From Anaerolineales bacterium (GTDB taxonomy: Bacteria; Chloroflexota; Anaerolineae; Aggregatilineales; UBA2796): a stretch of DNA of 64,000 nucleotides. Under the pieces are notes generated by a model. That model was not told where the DNA came from. It made no database searches and saw only the letters and a program-made list of their open reading frames with translations. The DNA lies in assembly GCA_015075625.1 (NCBI GenBank), contig JABTTZ010000004.1:1-64000 (forward strand), in the 5' to 3' direction. This document shows, in pieces, positions 8,283-16,157 of this stretch (position 1 is its first letter; every line of letters starts with the position of its first letter). Made by a program: the position numbers and the translations under genes.

Positions 8283-10118
8283 CTACTCTTCTTTCCTGTC
8301 AGGGTGCGCCACACTGGGATCAGCAGGCGGCGGGTTGAGCCACGTCACCCACTGACTCACATCCGGCACAAGATACAGACCCTCACCCCCTAAGTCTCCC
8401 TCTCCCTCAGGGCGAGGGGGATTTTTTGGCGCGGGGGCGTGCATGGTGGGCAGCGCCGCCATTTGGTCGTACATCTCCAGAATGATGCGCTTGGTGCGGT
8501 ACTCGCCGTGCGCGGCTTCGTCTTTGCGCTTGACGATGGGGAAGGTCTCCATGATGTAATCCACGTCATCGCGGCTGATCTGGTACAGGTGGAAGTAGAG
8601 CGCGTCGAGTTCGCAGCGCATGAGGAAGCGTCGTTCCTCGTCCCAGATGAAGGGTGCGCCATCATAACCGACATCCTGGGCGAAAGGCCGCAAATCCCAT
8701 GCGGTGTAGGTGAGTTCCAGCACGCGGGGGGTGATGAAATTGAGCAGGGCGGGGGTGTAGGTGTGCGGGGGGATGACGGGGAGTTGCTTGAGGTACCCGT
8801 AGGTTAAGTGCGTACCACCGATCTTTTGTCTGGCATTATAATCAAATATAAAAGTGTCAAACTTGGCGACAATGCAGGTAACATTTGGGCTAAAATCAGA
8901 GAAATGAATAAGCGGCATAACATGCCCCACCGCCACACGCGGAAGCACGCTGAAGATGGCGGTGCGTTCATCTGTCGAACGTGCGATATCCCGAAAGCCG
9001 AGCAGCCATTGTGTATCCTTAATGCGTGCCGCCACATCCCGCCCATCCACCCAATAGCGGGGCAGGGGCAGCGCGGACGGGTCGCGCAGTTCGTCCAGTG
9101 ACATATTGCGCGTGGCTAAGCCCTCACCCCCCGGACCCTCTCCCTCAGGGCGAGGCGAGCTTAAAGTCCCTCTCCCTAAGGGGGAGGGATTTAGGGTGGG
9201 GGTATAGCTTGCCCAACGATGGGTGAACTGGTGGATCATCTTGGCTTCGTAGAGCGGCAGGTAATGCTGACCCTCATCCCCTCCCTCAGGGCGAGGGGGG
9301 AGGATATGCTCACCCTCACCCTCTCCCTCAGGGCGAGGGGGGAGGTCCTGCGTGCGGGGTAAGCCTCTCGCCTTGTGGGAGAGCGATTTAGCGTGAGGGC
9401 CAACAAAGTGATTGCCGCGCAGCGCGAACCCGGCGCTTTCCAGTTCGGCGCGGGTGCGGAACAAGTGGGAGTCGTTGGACATATGAAACATTGTGGTAAA
9501 ACGGATGCCCCAGGGGTTTTCTGCCGCGCGCCCCCCCTCTGTGTCTCCCCCCCTCAGGTGGGGAGAATACCCCCTCTCGGAGATGGGGGCTTCTTTTATC
9601 AGCACAGGCACGCGGCGGTAAATTGCTTTGGTGATTTCAGCATCGCGCACGCTGCGAAACGCTGCCACTGTGCCCGTGTTGGGGTTGAGCGCAGTGATGT
9701 CATCCGCAGACAGTGTAAATCGTCGCCAGTCATCTTTGAGATCGTCCACGTTAAGCGCGAAGAAGACAAATTCTGCCCCCCCTCTGTGTCTCCCCCCCTC
9801 AGGTGGGGAGACTTGCTCCCTTCTCCCTGAGGGGGAAGGGCTGGGGATGGGGGCGGTCATCGTCAGCAGACAAAATTTAATCCGGCTATCCACTGCCGGG
9901 AACAAGCCTTCACGATTCTCGAAGTCGTAGAGGCTGGCGAGTGATTGGGTTTGTATCAAATCCTGAAAGAAGAATTTCGTCGTGTCGTCGGTGGCGACAC
10001 CGGACGGGACGATCATGCCCACGCGCCCGCAGCCATTGATGATGTGGCGCGAGGTTTCGGCAAAAATGGTGTAGGTGTTCACATCGCCGCGCCCGCACAG
10101 GGGGAAGCGTTCGCTCAT
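8283..10118 (-). CDS. Adenine-specific DNA methylase, C-terminal part (DrmMI/Eco57I-type)
   Basis: The first ATG is at 10118, but the frame is open to 10358 and that part holds the catalytic NPPW motif (10299-10310 on the complement) within [20 protein letters not shown]. It is in exactly the same frame as the upstream methylase part (10359-13316), separated by a single TAG at 10359-10361, so the two are one gene cut by an amber codon. Downstream come [20 protein letters not shown] and FREXGLFP-like motifs of the methylase family, then target-recognition sequence. At least five blocks are inserted repeat translations (for example [20 protein letters not shown]). Without readthrough this piece alone would lack the SAM-binding motif. 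Confidence 0.8.
   Translation of the reverse strand: MSERFPLCGRGDVNTYTIFAETSRHIINGCGRVGMIVPSGVATDDTTKFFFQDLIQTQSLASLYDFENREGLFPAVDSRIKFCLLTMTAPIPSPSPSGRREQVSPPEGGRHRGGAEFVFFALNVDDLKDDWRRFTLSADDITALNPNTGTVAAFRSVRDAEITKAIYRRVPVLIKEAPISERGYSPHLRGGDTEGGRAAENPWGIRFTTMFHMSNDSHLFRTRAELESAGFALRGNHFVGPHAKSLSHKARGLPRTQDLPPRPEGEGEGEHILPPRPEGGDEGQHYLPLYEAKMIHQFTHRWASYTPTLNPSPLGRGTLSSPRPEGEGPGGEGLATRNMSLDELRDPSALPLPRYWVDGRDVAARIKDTQWLLGFRDIARSTDERTAIFSVLPRVAVGHVMPLIHFSDFSPNVTCIVAKFDTFIFDYNARQKIGGTHLTYGYLKQLPVIPPHTYTPALLNFITPRVLELTYTAWDLRPFAQDVGYDGAPFIWDEERRFLMRCELDALYFHLYQISRDDVDYIMETFPIVKRKDEAAHGEYRTKRIILEMYDQMAALPTMHAPAPKNPPRPEGEGDLGGEGLYLVPDVSQWVTWLNPPPADPSVAHPDRKEE
8379..8428. repeat. GC-rich palindromic cassette 1 in methylase gene
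   Basis: The core CCCTCTCCCTCAGGGCGAGGG forms a hairpin and is preceded by CCTCACCCCC. It is translated in frame as [14 protein letters not shown] between KN and LYLVPDVS, interrupting otherwise normal sequence. Confidence 0.85.
9118..9208. repeat. GC-rich palindromic cassette 2 in methylase gene (double)
   Basis: Two hairpin cores in tandem (CTCCCTCAGGGCGAGG and CTCTCCCTAAGGGGGAG) bounded by CCCTCACCCC and its complement-like GGGTGGGGG. It is translated as [20 protein letters not shown] and on to GGEG, in frame between RWASY and [10 protein letters not shown]. Confidence 0.85.
9269..9400. repeat. GC-rich palindromic cassette 3 in methylase gene (multiple)
   Basis: Three successive palindromic units, translated as [20 protein letters not shown], then [15 protein letters not shown] and DEGQHYLPL. 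It lies in frame between NHFVGPHA and YEAKMIHQF. Confidence 0.8.
9528..9592. repeat. GC-rich palindromic cassette 4 in methylase gene
   Basis: CCCCCCTCTGTGTCTCC and CCCCTCAGGTGGGGAG form the core. Translated as [20 protein letters not shown], in frame. Its sequence subtype (CCCCTCAGGTGGGG) is shared with cassette 5 and with the flank of the DUF559 insertion. Confidence 0.8.
9773..9860. repeat. GC-rich palindromic cassette 5 in methylase gene (double)
   Basis: Two units: CCCCCCTCAGGTGGGGAG and CCTTCTCCCTGAGGGGGAAGG. Translated as [20 protein letters not shown] and RHRGGAEF, in frame between TMTA and [10 protein letters not shown]. Confidence 0.8.
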
Positions 10119-10349
10119 GCGAATAAAGTGTGATTCACCTTCCGCCTTTCGCTTGTCATCGGCAAAGGCTTGAAGTAGATCGGGGTCGTTTTGCTCAAGC
10201 TCGGCAATCGCTCGGCGACGGGCAGCCGCGTTGGGCGCGTTGGCAATCTCCGGCGCACGTTCCGCGAACCACTCTTTTTCCTGTATTTTGATACGTTCCC
10301 AAGGCGGGTTGCCGAGGATACAGTCGAAGCCGCCGTGCCAGCCGGTGAT

Positions 10350-10424
10350 GCCCTCACCCTAAATCCCCTCTCCCTCAGGGCGAGGGGGACTTGAAAGCCC
10401 TTTTCCTTGTGGGGATGGGGGCAC
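10350..10424. repeat. GC-rich palindromic cassette 6, source of the amber codon
   Basis: CCCTCACCCTAAATCCCC, CTCTCCCTCAGGGCGAG and a second half-unit. Translated on the minus strand as [19 protein letters not shown], then TAG, then GEG before [17 protein letters not shown]. The repeat keeps frame but carries the stop (complement of CTA at 10359-10361) that splits the methylase. Confidence 0.88.
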
Positions 10425-13316
10425 GGTGAACACGTCGGGGAAGGCGACGTGCCAGTGGAAGAACTGGTAGCGCTCTTTGAGTTCGACCACGTATTCGCGC
10501 ACGCTTTGCAGGTTTTCGGCCAGCGGGTTTTCTTCCATGCGGTGGTAGAGCAGGTCGGTCATGGGGGGGATGAAACCCTCACCCCCCCACCCCCCCTCTC
10601 CCTCAGGGCGAGGGGGGAGCGAAGACTCGCTTGTCAAGGCACTGTCTATGAGGGAGGGGGATTTAGGGCGAGGATTCTGCTTCTTCTCCCAGACAAACGC
10701 CGCGCACCAGGCATCCGCCAGCAGCCGCGCCTTGATATATTCGGGGTCACTCGCCAGCGCCGCGTACTGCGCTTCTTTGCGCCGCACCTCATCCAGCGTG
10801 TCGTCGGGGGTGTCGTCCAGCGCGTGCATGGCTTCGGTCAGATAGCCGTAATCGGCGGGCAGATCGATCAGTTCAAACATGCTGCGCTGCCCGGTTTTTC
10901 TGGCTTTGCGCTCCTCACGGTTGAGTTTCTTCATGGTGGCGGCGTACTGCTTGTCGTCGCCCTCAATCGGGTTGAAGGCGTCGTCAGGAATGCCGCCCGC
11001 CATCAGCTTCGGCGTCGTCCCCAGCAGGCTGTTGCCCACCTGAATGCGATGGTCGAGGAAGTTGAGCGGCTTGCCCGGTTCGAGCGCCTCCATCCACAGG
11101 TTGACCTTGCACAGTTCCACCGCCATCGGGTTGATATCCACGCCGTAGATGCAGCGGCTGATGATGTCGCGCTTCGCCTCCTGAATGGCGGCGGGCGGCG
11201 GCTCTTCTTCGCCCGTGCGGACGAATGCCAGCGCCTTCGCCATGCGGTTGGCGGCGGCGATCAGGAAGTGCCCGCTGCCGCAGGCGGGATCGCAGACTTT
11301 CAGGTTAAGAATACGCTGTTCTGCTGTTAGCCCCCCCTCTAAATCTCCCCCCCTCAGGGGGGGAGATTTTTGCACTTCCCCCTCAGGTAGAGGGGTTTTT
11401 TCTTGAGCGGCACTGAGAATTTCGACCAGTACATTTTCCAGGTTGTTGGTAATGTGTTGATTGGGGAAGCGCAGGACGCGATAGCCGCGTGACTCTAGTT
11501 CAGACTGGCGTTGTTCGTCTTCTTTCTGCTGAAACTGATGTATCTCGCCGTCCAGTTCCACAATGAGGTTAGCCGAATAGCAGAAGAAATCAACTACATA
11601 GGTTGTATTTGCTACCGGATGCTGACGACGGAATCCAAGCCCACCGAGGCGATTTTTCCGAAGTGCTTCCCACAAGATCGTTTCTGCTGGCGTTTGACGC
11701 TGACGCAAATCCCGCGCAATATCCCGCATCGCTTTTGTCGCCATCTCGCGCACGCACGCTTTGCTCCCTTCCCCCTGAGGGGGAAGGGCCGGGGATGGGG
11801 GCGAAGTGGGGGCTTTACCTGTGCCTTTAATCGCTTCCTCCAACACCGGATTGAGCGCCGAATCCAGCAGGGCATGGACGAGCGATTCCGGCGTGTAGTA
11901 GCTGCCGGTGGTCTTGCGTTCGTTGCCTGCGGCGGTGGAGAGGGCAAAGCGCCGCGCCGGGACGTTGATCTGCGGGTGCAGTTCCAGCAGACTCTCGAAG
12001 ATGCTGCCCAGTTCATCGGAACCGAGGTTCTTGTAATCCACCGTGCGGTAAACCTGCGCCCGCTGGTCATAGGTGAGGGAGAGCGCGCGAATGGCATCCA
12101 GCAGGTGGCTGTTGGCAATCTGGCAGCCGATCACATCCGTAACTGCCGCATCGCTGAACAGGAACGAACCCAGCGGAACGAGTCCTAGTCCTGCCCTCAC
12201 CCCCGCGTCTGCCCTCACCCCCGACCCCTCTCCCTCAGGGAGAGGGGAGTCAGAGCCAGAGAGCAGGCGCATGATCAGCCGTAGGCTCTCGAATAAATCG
12301 GGGTGGCGCGTGCCTTTGAAGGTCTCCGCCATGCGCCGCAACCGCTGGGTGGAATAGTAGTCGACGTAACGCTTACGGACAGCAGAATCCGCAGCGGGAT
12401 TGAGCAGCAAGTTGCGGTCTTCCGCCACAAATAGGAACAGCAGGCGGTAGACCATCCGCAAAAGCTGGCGATAGTAGTCCTGAGCGCTGAGTTCACCGCC
12501 CGTCAGTTTGTCGCGCAGGGCATGGTTGGCAGGATATTCGAGGAAGCCCAGCCCAAGTGCCGTAATTGCGGCTTCCACGCCGTCGCGCAGCTGGTCAAGG
12601 GCGCGTGTCCCTTGATCCTCGGCGACCTTCATCCATTTTTCCAGCCAGCAGTCCGAGGGGCGCTCGCCTTCCACACGGGACTGGTGGCATAGCAGCCACA
12701 GTAAGACAAAATCGCTGTAGACTTCGCCATCCATCATGGCTTCGAGGTCGAATTCGACGTATGCCTGCCGTGTCAGACTGGCATTGTCGCGCAGAATCCG
12801 CAGCTTATAACCATTGCTGAGGAAGCCCCACAGATTGTTGTCGCTGCGATTGAGGAACACCTGCAATAAGCTGTGCGGGCTGGCGGTTGCTGCGCCTGCC
12901 GCGCCGGGTGTGCGTCGATCCAGTTCCAGCTTGTAGCTGACCAGATGTACCGGCACATGCTCCCAACTGTGTGAGATGGGATAACTGCGCCCGTCAATCT
13001 CAACCGTCGTCGCGATCTGCAACCGCCCGTAATCCAGTTCACGGAACAAGGGCAGCAGCCAGCGTTCACGGGTAATGCTCGTGCCAAGATCATTTTCTGG
13101 CAGGCGTTCCTGCGCCGCGCGGAAGCTCGCCCATACGCCTTGCAAGGCATTCCACGAACGGTTGATGGCTTCGTTCAGTTTTTCGCCGGGGCGGTGGTAG
13201 CTCGCTGGTGTCAACCCATCGAGGGTCGCGCCCTCGCTGATGCGTTGGAGCAGATCGGTAGGCAGCAATGCGCCTTCCGTGCGAATGGTGGTGAAGATGG
13301 TTGCCTGTTTCGCCAT
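10359..13316 (-). CDS. Adenine-specific DNA methylase, N-terminal part (DrmMI/Eco57I-type)
   Basis: A 985-residue frame starting at the ATG three bases after the SNF2 gene stop, behind a GGGGAGAAAG ribosome site. The N-terminal 330 residues ([40 protein letters not shown]) are typical of large type IIG/DISARM class 1 methylases. [20 protein letters not shown] leads to SAM motif [10 protein letters not shown] (about residue 676). The chain ends in repeat-derived sequence and a TAG, but the same frame continues with NPPW and the rest of the enzyme to 8283. Four cassettes and a DUF559 domain are inserted in it. It would methylate adenine as the self-marking enzyme of the helicase operon; whether it is still functional is doubtful. 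Confidence 0.85.
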   Translation of the reverse strand: MAKQATIFTTIRTEGALLPTDLLQRISEGATLDGLTPASYHRPGEKLNEAINRSWNALQGVWASFRAAQERLPENDLGTSITRERWLLPLFRELDYGRLQIATTVEIDGRSYPISHSWEHVPVHLVSYKLELDRRTPGAAGAATASPHSLLQVFLNRSDNNLWGFLSNGYKLRILRDNASLTRQAYVEFDLEAMMDGEVYSDFVLLWLLCHQSRVEGERPSDCWLEKWMKVAEDQGTRALDQLRDGVEAAITALGLGFLEYPANHALRDKLTGGELSAQDYYRQLLRMVYRLLFLFVAEDRNLLLNPAADSAVRKRYVDYYSTQRLRRMAETFKGTRHPDLFESLRLIMRLLSGSDSPLPEGEGSGVRADAGVRAGLGLVPLGSFLFSDAAVTDVIGCQIANSHLLDAIRALSLTYDQRAQVYRTVDYKNLGSDELGSIFESLLELHPQINVPARRFALSTAAGNERKTTGSYYTPESLVHALLDSALNPVLEEAIKGTGKAPTSPPSPALPPQGEGSKACVREMATKAMRDIARDLRQRQTPAETILWEALRKNRLGGLGFRRQHPVANTTYVVDFFCYSANLIVELDGEIHQFQQKEDEQRQSELESRGYRVLRFPNQHITNNLENVLVEILSAAQEKTPLPEGEVQKSPPLRGGDLEGGLTAEQRILNLKVCDPACGSGHFLIAAANRMAKALAFVRTGEEEPPPAAIQEAKRDIISRCIYGVDINPMAVELCKVNLWMEALEPGKPLNFLDHRIQVGNSLLGTTPKLMAGGIPDDAFNPIEGDDKQYAATMKKLNREERKARKTGQRSMFELIDLPADYGYLTEAMHALDDTPDDTLDEVRRKEAQYAALASDPEYIKARLLADAWCAAFVWEKKQNPRPKSPSLIDSALTSESSLPPRPEGEGGWGGEGFIPPMTDLLYHRMEENPLAENLQSVREYVVELKERYQFFHWHVAFPDVFTVPPSPQGKGLSSPPRPEGEGI
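10571..10676. repeat. GC-rich palindromic cassette 7 in methylase gene
   Basis: CCCTCTCCCTCAGGGCGAGGGG core with CCCTCACCCCCCC before it and a second half-unit GAGGGGGATTTAGGGCGAGG after. Translated as [20 protein letters not shown], then [14 protein letters not shown], in frame between KKQN and [13 protein letters not shown]. Confidence 0.85.
11326..11822 (-). mobile_element. DUF559 endonuclease domain bracketed by palindromic cassettes, inserted in methylase gene
   Basis: About 497 bp lie in frame between [11 protein letters not shown] and [20 protein letters not shown], a place where related methylases run without interruption as far as I know. Each end is a GC-rich palindromic cassette (11330-11398, with CCCCCTCAGGGGGGG; and 11764-11818, with CCCTTCCCCCTGAGGGGGAAGGG). 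Between them is a complete DUF559 (Vsr-like endonuclease fold) domain: [64 protein letters not shown]. The likely metal residues are D in VVDF and E-x-D in VELDG. An ATG for a free-standing product lies at 11744. The arrangement suggests a nuclease-carrying selfish unit. Confidence 0.75.
12190..12254. repeat. GC-rich palindromic cassette 10 in methylase gene
   Basis: CCCCTCTCCCTCAGGGAGAGGGG, a near-perfect 23-bp palindrome, preceded by two CCCTCACCCCCG motifs. Translated as [20 protein letters not shown], in frame between LLSGSD and LGLVPLGSF. Confidence 0.85.
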
Positions 13317-13319
13317 GCT

Positions 13320-16157
13320 TTACTTTCTCCCCATCGCAGGCAGGAATACATAAATGCCCAGCACATCGGGCGGAAACTGCGCCTCCACCCGATGCTGTGG
13401 ACGGCGTTCGCCGCGCCGGTACGCCGCCTCACGCACCCGAACATGCGCCGCCAGCAGTTCTTCGCCTCGCCGCTGCGCGATGTCGTTGAGTGTGGGTGCA
13501 AGATGGTCAAAACCTTCGACTACGCGACCTACAAACTCGGCTGCCTGCTGCGGGTGAATATTTTCTTCCGGCTCAGCTTGCAGCAGTGCCTCAGATGTTC
13601 CGGTATCGAGCCACTCAGCATTCTCTGGCGCTCCCTCAAACACCAGCGTCAGGCTGTCCTCTGCCAGTAATTGGCGCTCCTCATCTTGAGTGCGAGTGAT
13701 GAGGTGATAACGGAAACGCACCAAGAGCAGCGTGGTTCGACGCTGAACCGCTGTCGTGCGGATCGCGCCAGCACGTCGCGCGTGCGGTTGATCCTCCTCG
13801 ACTTCGGCGGCATCCAGCGCCGTGTTCATCACATAGGCTGCAAGCGACTCGACCAGTGGGTGAGTCCGTGTCAGGTAAAGCTGTCCCTCTTTCACGGGCA
13901 GCTCAAAACGGGCGGCGAACTGCTCTCTGCCGAGCATATCGCGCAGTCCGCGCGGCGTTTCCGTCAGATCGAAGCGCACTGCACCGTTTTCGGATACCAC
14001 TCCGTGATGCATCCGCACGCTGTCTTTCATAAACGCGGCAACGTCAATTCCTGAACCGACTGCTTCTCTGGCAGCATTCAGTTCAGCAGCAACTTCATCC
14101 ACGCGAATCGCCTGCTGAGCGAACATTGTACGCGAACGTTTTTCCCGTTCTGCCGCCGCTTCCCACTGCAAGTCGAGTTCCATCTGGTGCGGACGCATAT
14201 ACTTCTCGAATCCGGGCAGTGTTGTCTGGCTAAAGCTGGCGTTCTCGCGCAGCAGCAGCCCCTCAAAGATTGCCTCAACGACATCCTCACTGTTGCCGGG
14301 GAGCGGGACTGAAATGCCCAGAGAGTTGCGAATGGTTTTATGTTTTCGCAGCAGCACATCCAGCACGATGCCGTCAATTTGGTTATCAATGCCGTAGTAG
14401 GTCACGACTTTGATGCGCTGGCTGGGCTGCCCATAGCGGTCAACACGCCCCTCGCGCTGTTCATGGCGGGTGGGATTCCACGACAGATCATAGTGAATGA
14501 CGGCATCAAAGCCCGCTTGCAGGTTGATACCTTCACTCAGGCAGTCGGTACAGACCAATACATGTCTGGGGGCTGTGGTTAGTTGTGCAACCCGTTCTTC
14601 GCGCTCAGAAGGTGGCAGCAAGCCGGTTACGCCAGCAACCTCCACACCCCGCGTCGCCTCGCGCAAGGCTCCGGTCAGATAATCAACCGTCGGGATAAAG
14701 CGGCAGAAGACAATCGGGTTATAGCCTTCGCGCAGCAGGTCTTTCACAATGGCGATGAGCTTTTGCAGTTTGTGATCGGCTTCGCCCTGAAGCGACTCGG
14801 CTGCCTTTGCCATATCAAGCAGGCGGCGGCGGTGATTGGTCTCATCACCGGCGAGTTCGCCAATGTCGCTGCCGGGAATAACATCCATCCCTTCAGCAGA
14901 TTCATCGTTCATCAGGTCCAGCACGGTGCGCCGTCCGATGTCGTCCACATCGGTTTCATTGTCGGCTTCAGTGGTTGCGGCACGGCTGCGGAGTGTGGCA
15001 GCAGCGGCGGCAGGGCTGGATGCCAGCGAACGTAGAAGCGCCAGCGCTGACCACCAGCGTACCCGCTGACGATACCCTTCACCGGGTTGTAAGACCGTCT
15101 CGCGGGCATAGTTCAACACACGGTCAAACAGACGTTTATACGCATCCGTGAGTTTGTAGGTCTCTTCGGCGGTATCGCGTTCGGGAAAGGGCGTGATGGC
15201 ATCCATGTAGGCACGGATGTCGCCGCGCCGTCGCTGGACAAAGTAGCGAGCAAGTTCGCGGCGCAGTCCCTCATTTTCCGAGCCGGTCAGATCATCGGGC
15301 AGATCGGCAAACTCCGGGTTGAGCATTGCCAGCAGTGAACGGAAGGCTTCTTCCTTGCCGCTGTGCGGTGTCGCCGTGACCAGCACCAGATGGCGATTCG
15401 GGTCATTCGCCAACGCCGTGACCAGTTCATAGCGCTGATGTCGCCCGCCGCGCTTATCAGTGGTATGGGCAACGGTATGGGCTTCATCGACGATGACAAA
15501 ATGCGGTGCAGTACGCAAAAACTCATTACGCCGTCGCTCTGATTTGATGAAGTCCGTCGAAACAACCACAAACGGGTGGCGTTCAAAGAGCGATTCGCCC
15601 ATTCGCAGGTGGCGTTCCAGGCCGGTGGCGGTGCTGGAAAGTACCAGCTCGGCTTCGATATAGAATTTCTCGCGCAGCTCGGTTTGCCACTGCTCGGCTA
15701 ACTGCGGTGGGCACAAGATCGCCAGCCTCTCAATTTCGCCTCGATCCAGCAGTTCACGCAGCACCAGCAGCGCTTCAACCGTTTTACCGATCCCAACATC
15801 ATCGGCAATTAACAGGCGTACCGGGTCTTGCTTGAGCGCCATCAGCAGCGGCACAAGCTGATAGGGGCGGGGTTCAACATTGATGCGGGCAAATGAACGA
15901 AATGGACCCGCGCTGGCACGAAAACCCAATCGCACTGCCGCCCGCAGCAGCCGTGCCGAACGATAATCACCAATTCGCTCTGGATCAGGCAGGGCAAACT
16001 GCGCCGGTTCGATAGGTTCCAGCGTGGTGAAAATGCCCGTGACTTCATCATCGGTACCGCCCAATGGACGTACAAGCACCACTTCATCCGTCGATTCGGG
16101 CAGTACCACCCACTCGCGCCCGCGCACTCTGACCAGCGATCCGACTGTAAAACTCAC
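13320..16157 (-). CDS. SNF2-type helicase (DrmD-like)
   Basis: The start is taken as the GTG at 16157, which overlaps the stop of the upstream helicase by 4 bases (GTGA) and sits 6 bases after GGAGGTGGGG; the frame is also open for 16 more codons. The protein has about 945 residues. Helicase motifs: LIADDVGIGKTVEA (about 116-129), DEAH (about 224-227), VTATPHSGKEEAF, then the second lobe with TDCLSEGINLQAGFDAVIHY and EQREGRVDRYGQ. It resembles the SNF2-like DrmD protein of class 1 DISARM, an ATP-driven DNA translocase. The C-terminal third carries no recognised domain. It is the second gene of a four-gene minus-strand operon; no palindromic cassette has entered it. Confidence 0.85.
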   Translation of the reverse strand: MSFTVGSLVRVRGREWVVLPESTDEVVLVRPLGGTDDEVTGIFTTLEPIEPAQFALPDPERIGDYRSARLLRAAVRLGFRASAGPFRSFARINVEPRPYQLVPLLMALKQDPVRLLIADDVGIGKTVEALLVLRELLDRGEIERLAILCPPQLAEQWQTELREKFYIEAELVLSSTATGLERHLRMGESLFERHPFVVVSTDFIKSERRRNEFLRTAPHFVIVDEAHTVAHTTDKRGGRHQRYELVTALANDPNRHLVLVTATPHSGKEEAFRSLLAMLNPEFADLPDDLTGSENEGLRRELARYFVQRRRGDIRAYMDAITPFPERDTAEETYKLTDAYKRLFDRVLNYARETVLQPGEGYRQRVRWWSALALLRSLASSPAAAAATLRSRAATTEADNETDVDDIGRRTVLDLMNDESAEGMDVIPGSDIGELAGDETNHRRRLLDMAKAAESLQGEADHKLQKLIAIVKDLLREGYNPIVFCRFIPTVDYLTGALREATRGVEVAGVTGLLPPSEREERVAQLTTAPRHVLVCTDCLSEGINLQAGFDAVIHYDLSWNPTRHEQREGRVDRYGQPSQRIKVVTYYGIDNQIDGIVLDVLLRKHKTIRNSLGISVPLPGNSEDVVEAIFEGLLLRENASFSQTTLPGFEKYMRPHQMELDLQWEAAAEREKRSRTMFAQQAIRVDEVAAELNAAREAVGSGIDVAAFMKDSVRMHHGVVSENGAVRFDLTETPRGLRDMLGREQFAARFELPVKEGQLYLTRTHPLVESLAAYVMNTALDAAEVEEDQPHARRAGAIRTTAVQRRTTLLLVRFRYHLITRTQDEERQLLAEDSLTLVFEGAPENAEWLDTGTSEALLQAEPEENIHPQQAAEFVGRVVEGFDHLAPTLNDIAQRRGEELLAAHVRVREAAYRRGERRPQHRVEAQFPPDVLGIYVFLPAMGRK

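Noticed and set aside
10359-10361. Programmed amber recoding (for example pyrrolysine)
   Set aside because: The TAG is part of an inserted repeat, not of a conserved methylase position, and no recoding signal or machinery is visible here.
10407-11330. 307-codon plus-strand frame opposite the methylase
   Set aside because: It is antisense to a gene with clear catalytic motifs, and its translation is low-complexity V/G/R/H-rich sequence.
11511-12188. 225-codon plus-strand frame
   Set aside because: Antisense to the DUF559 insert and methylase; no family features.
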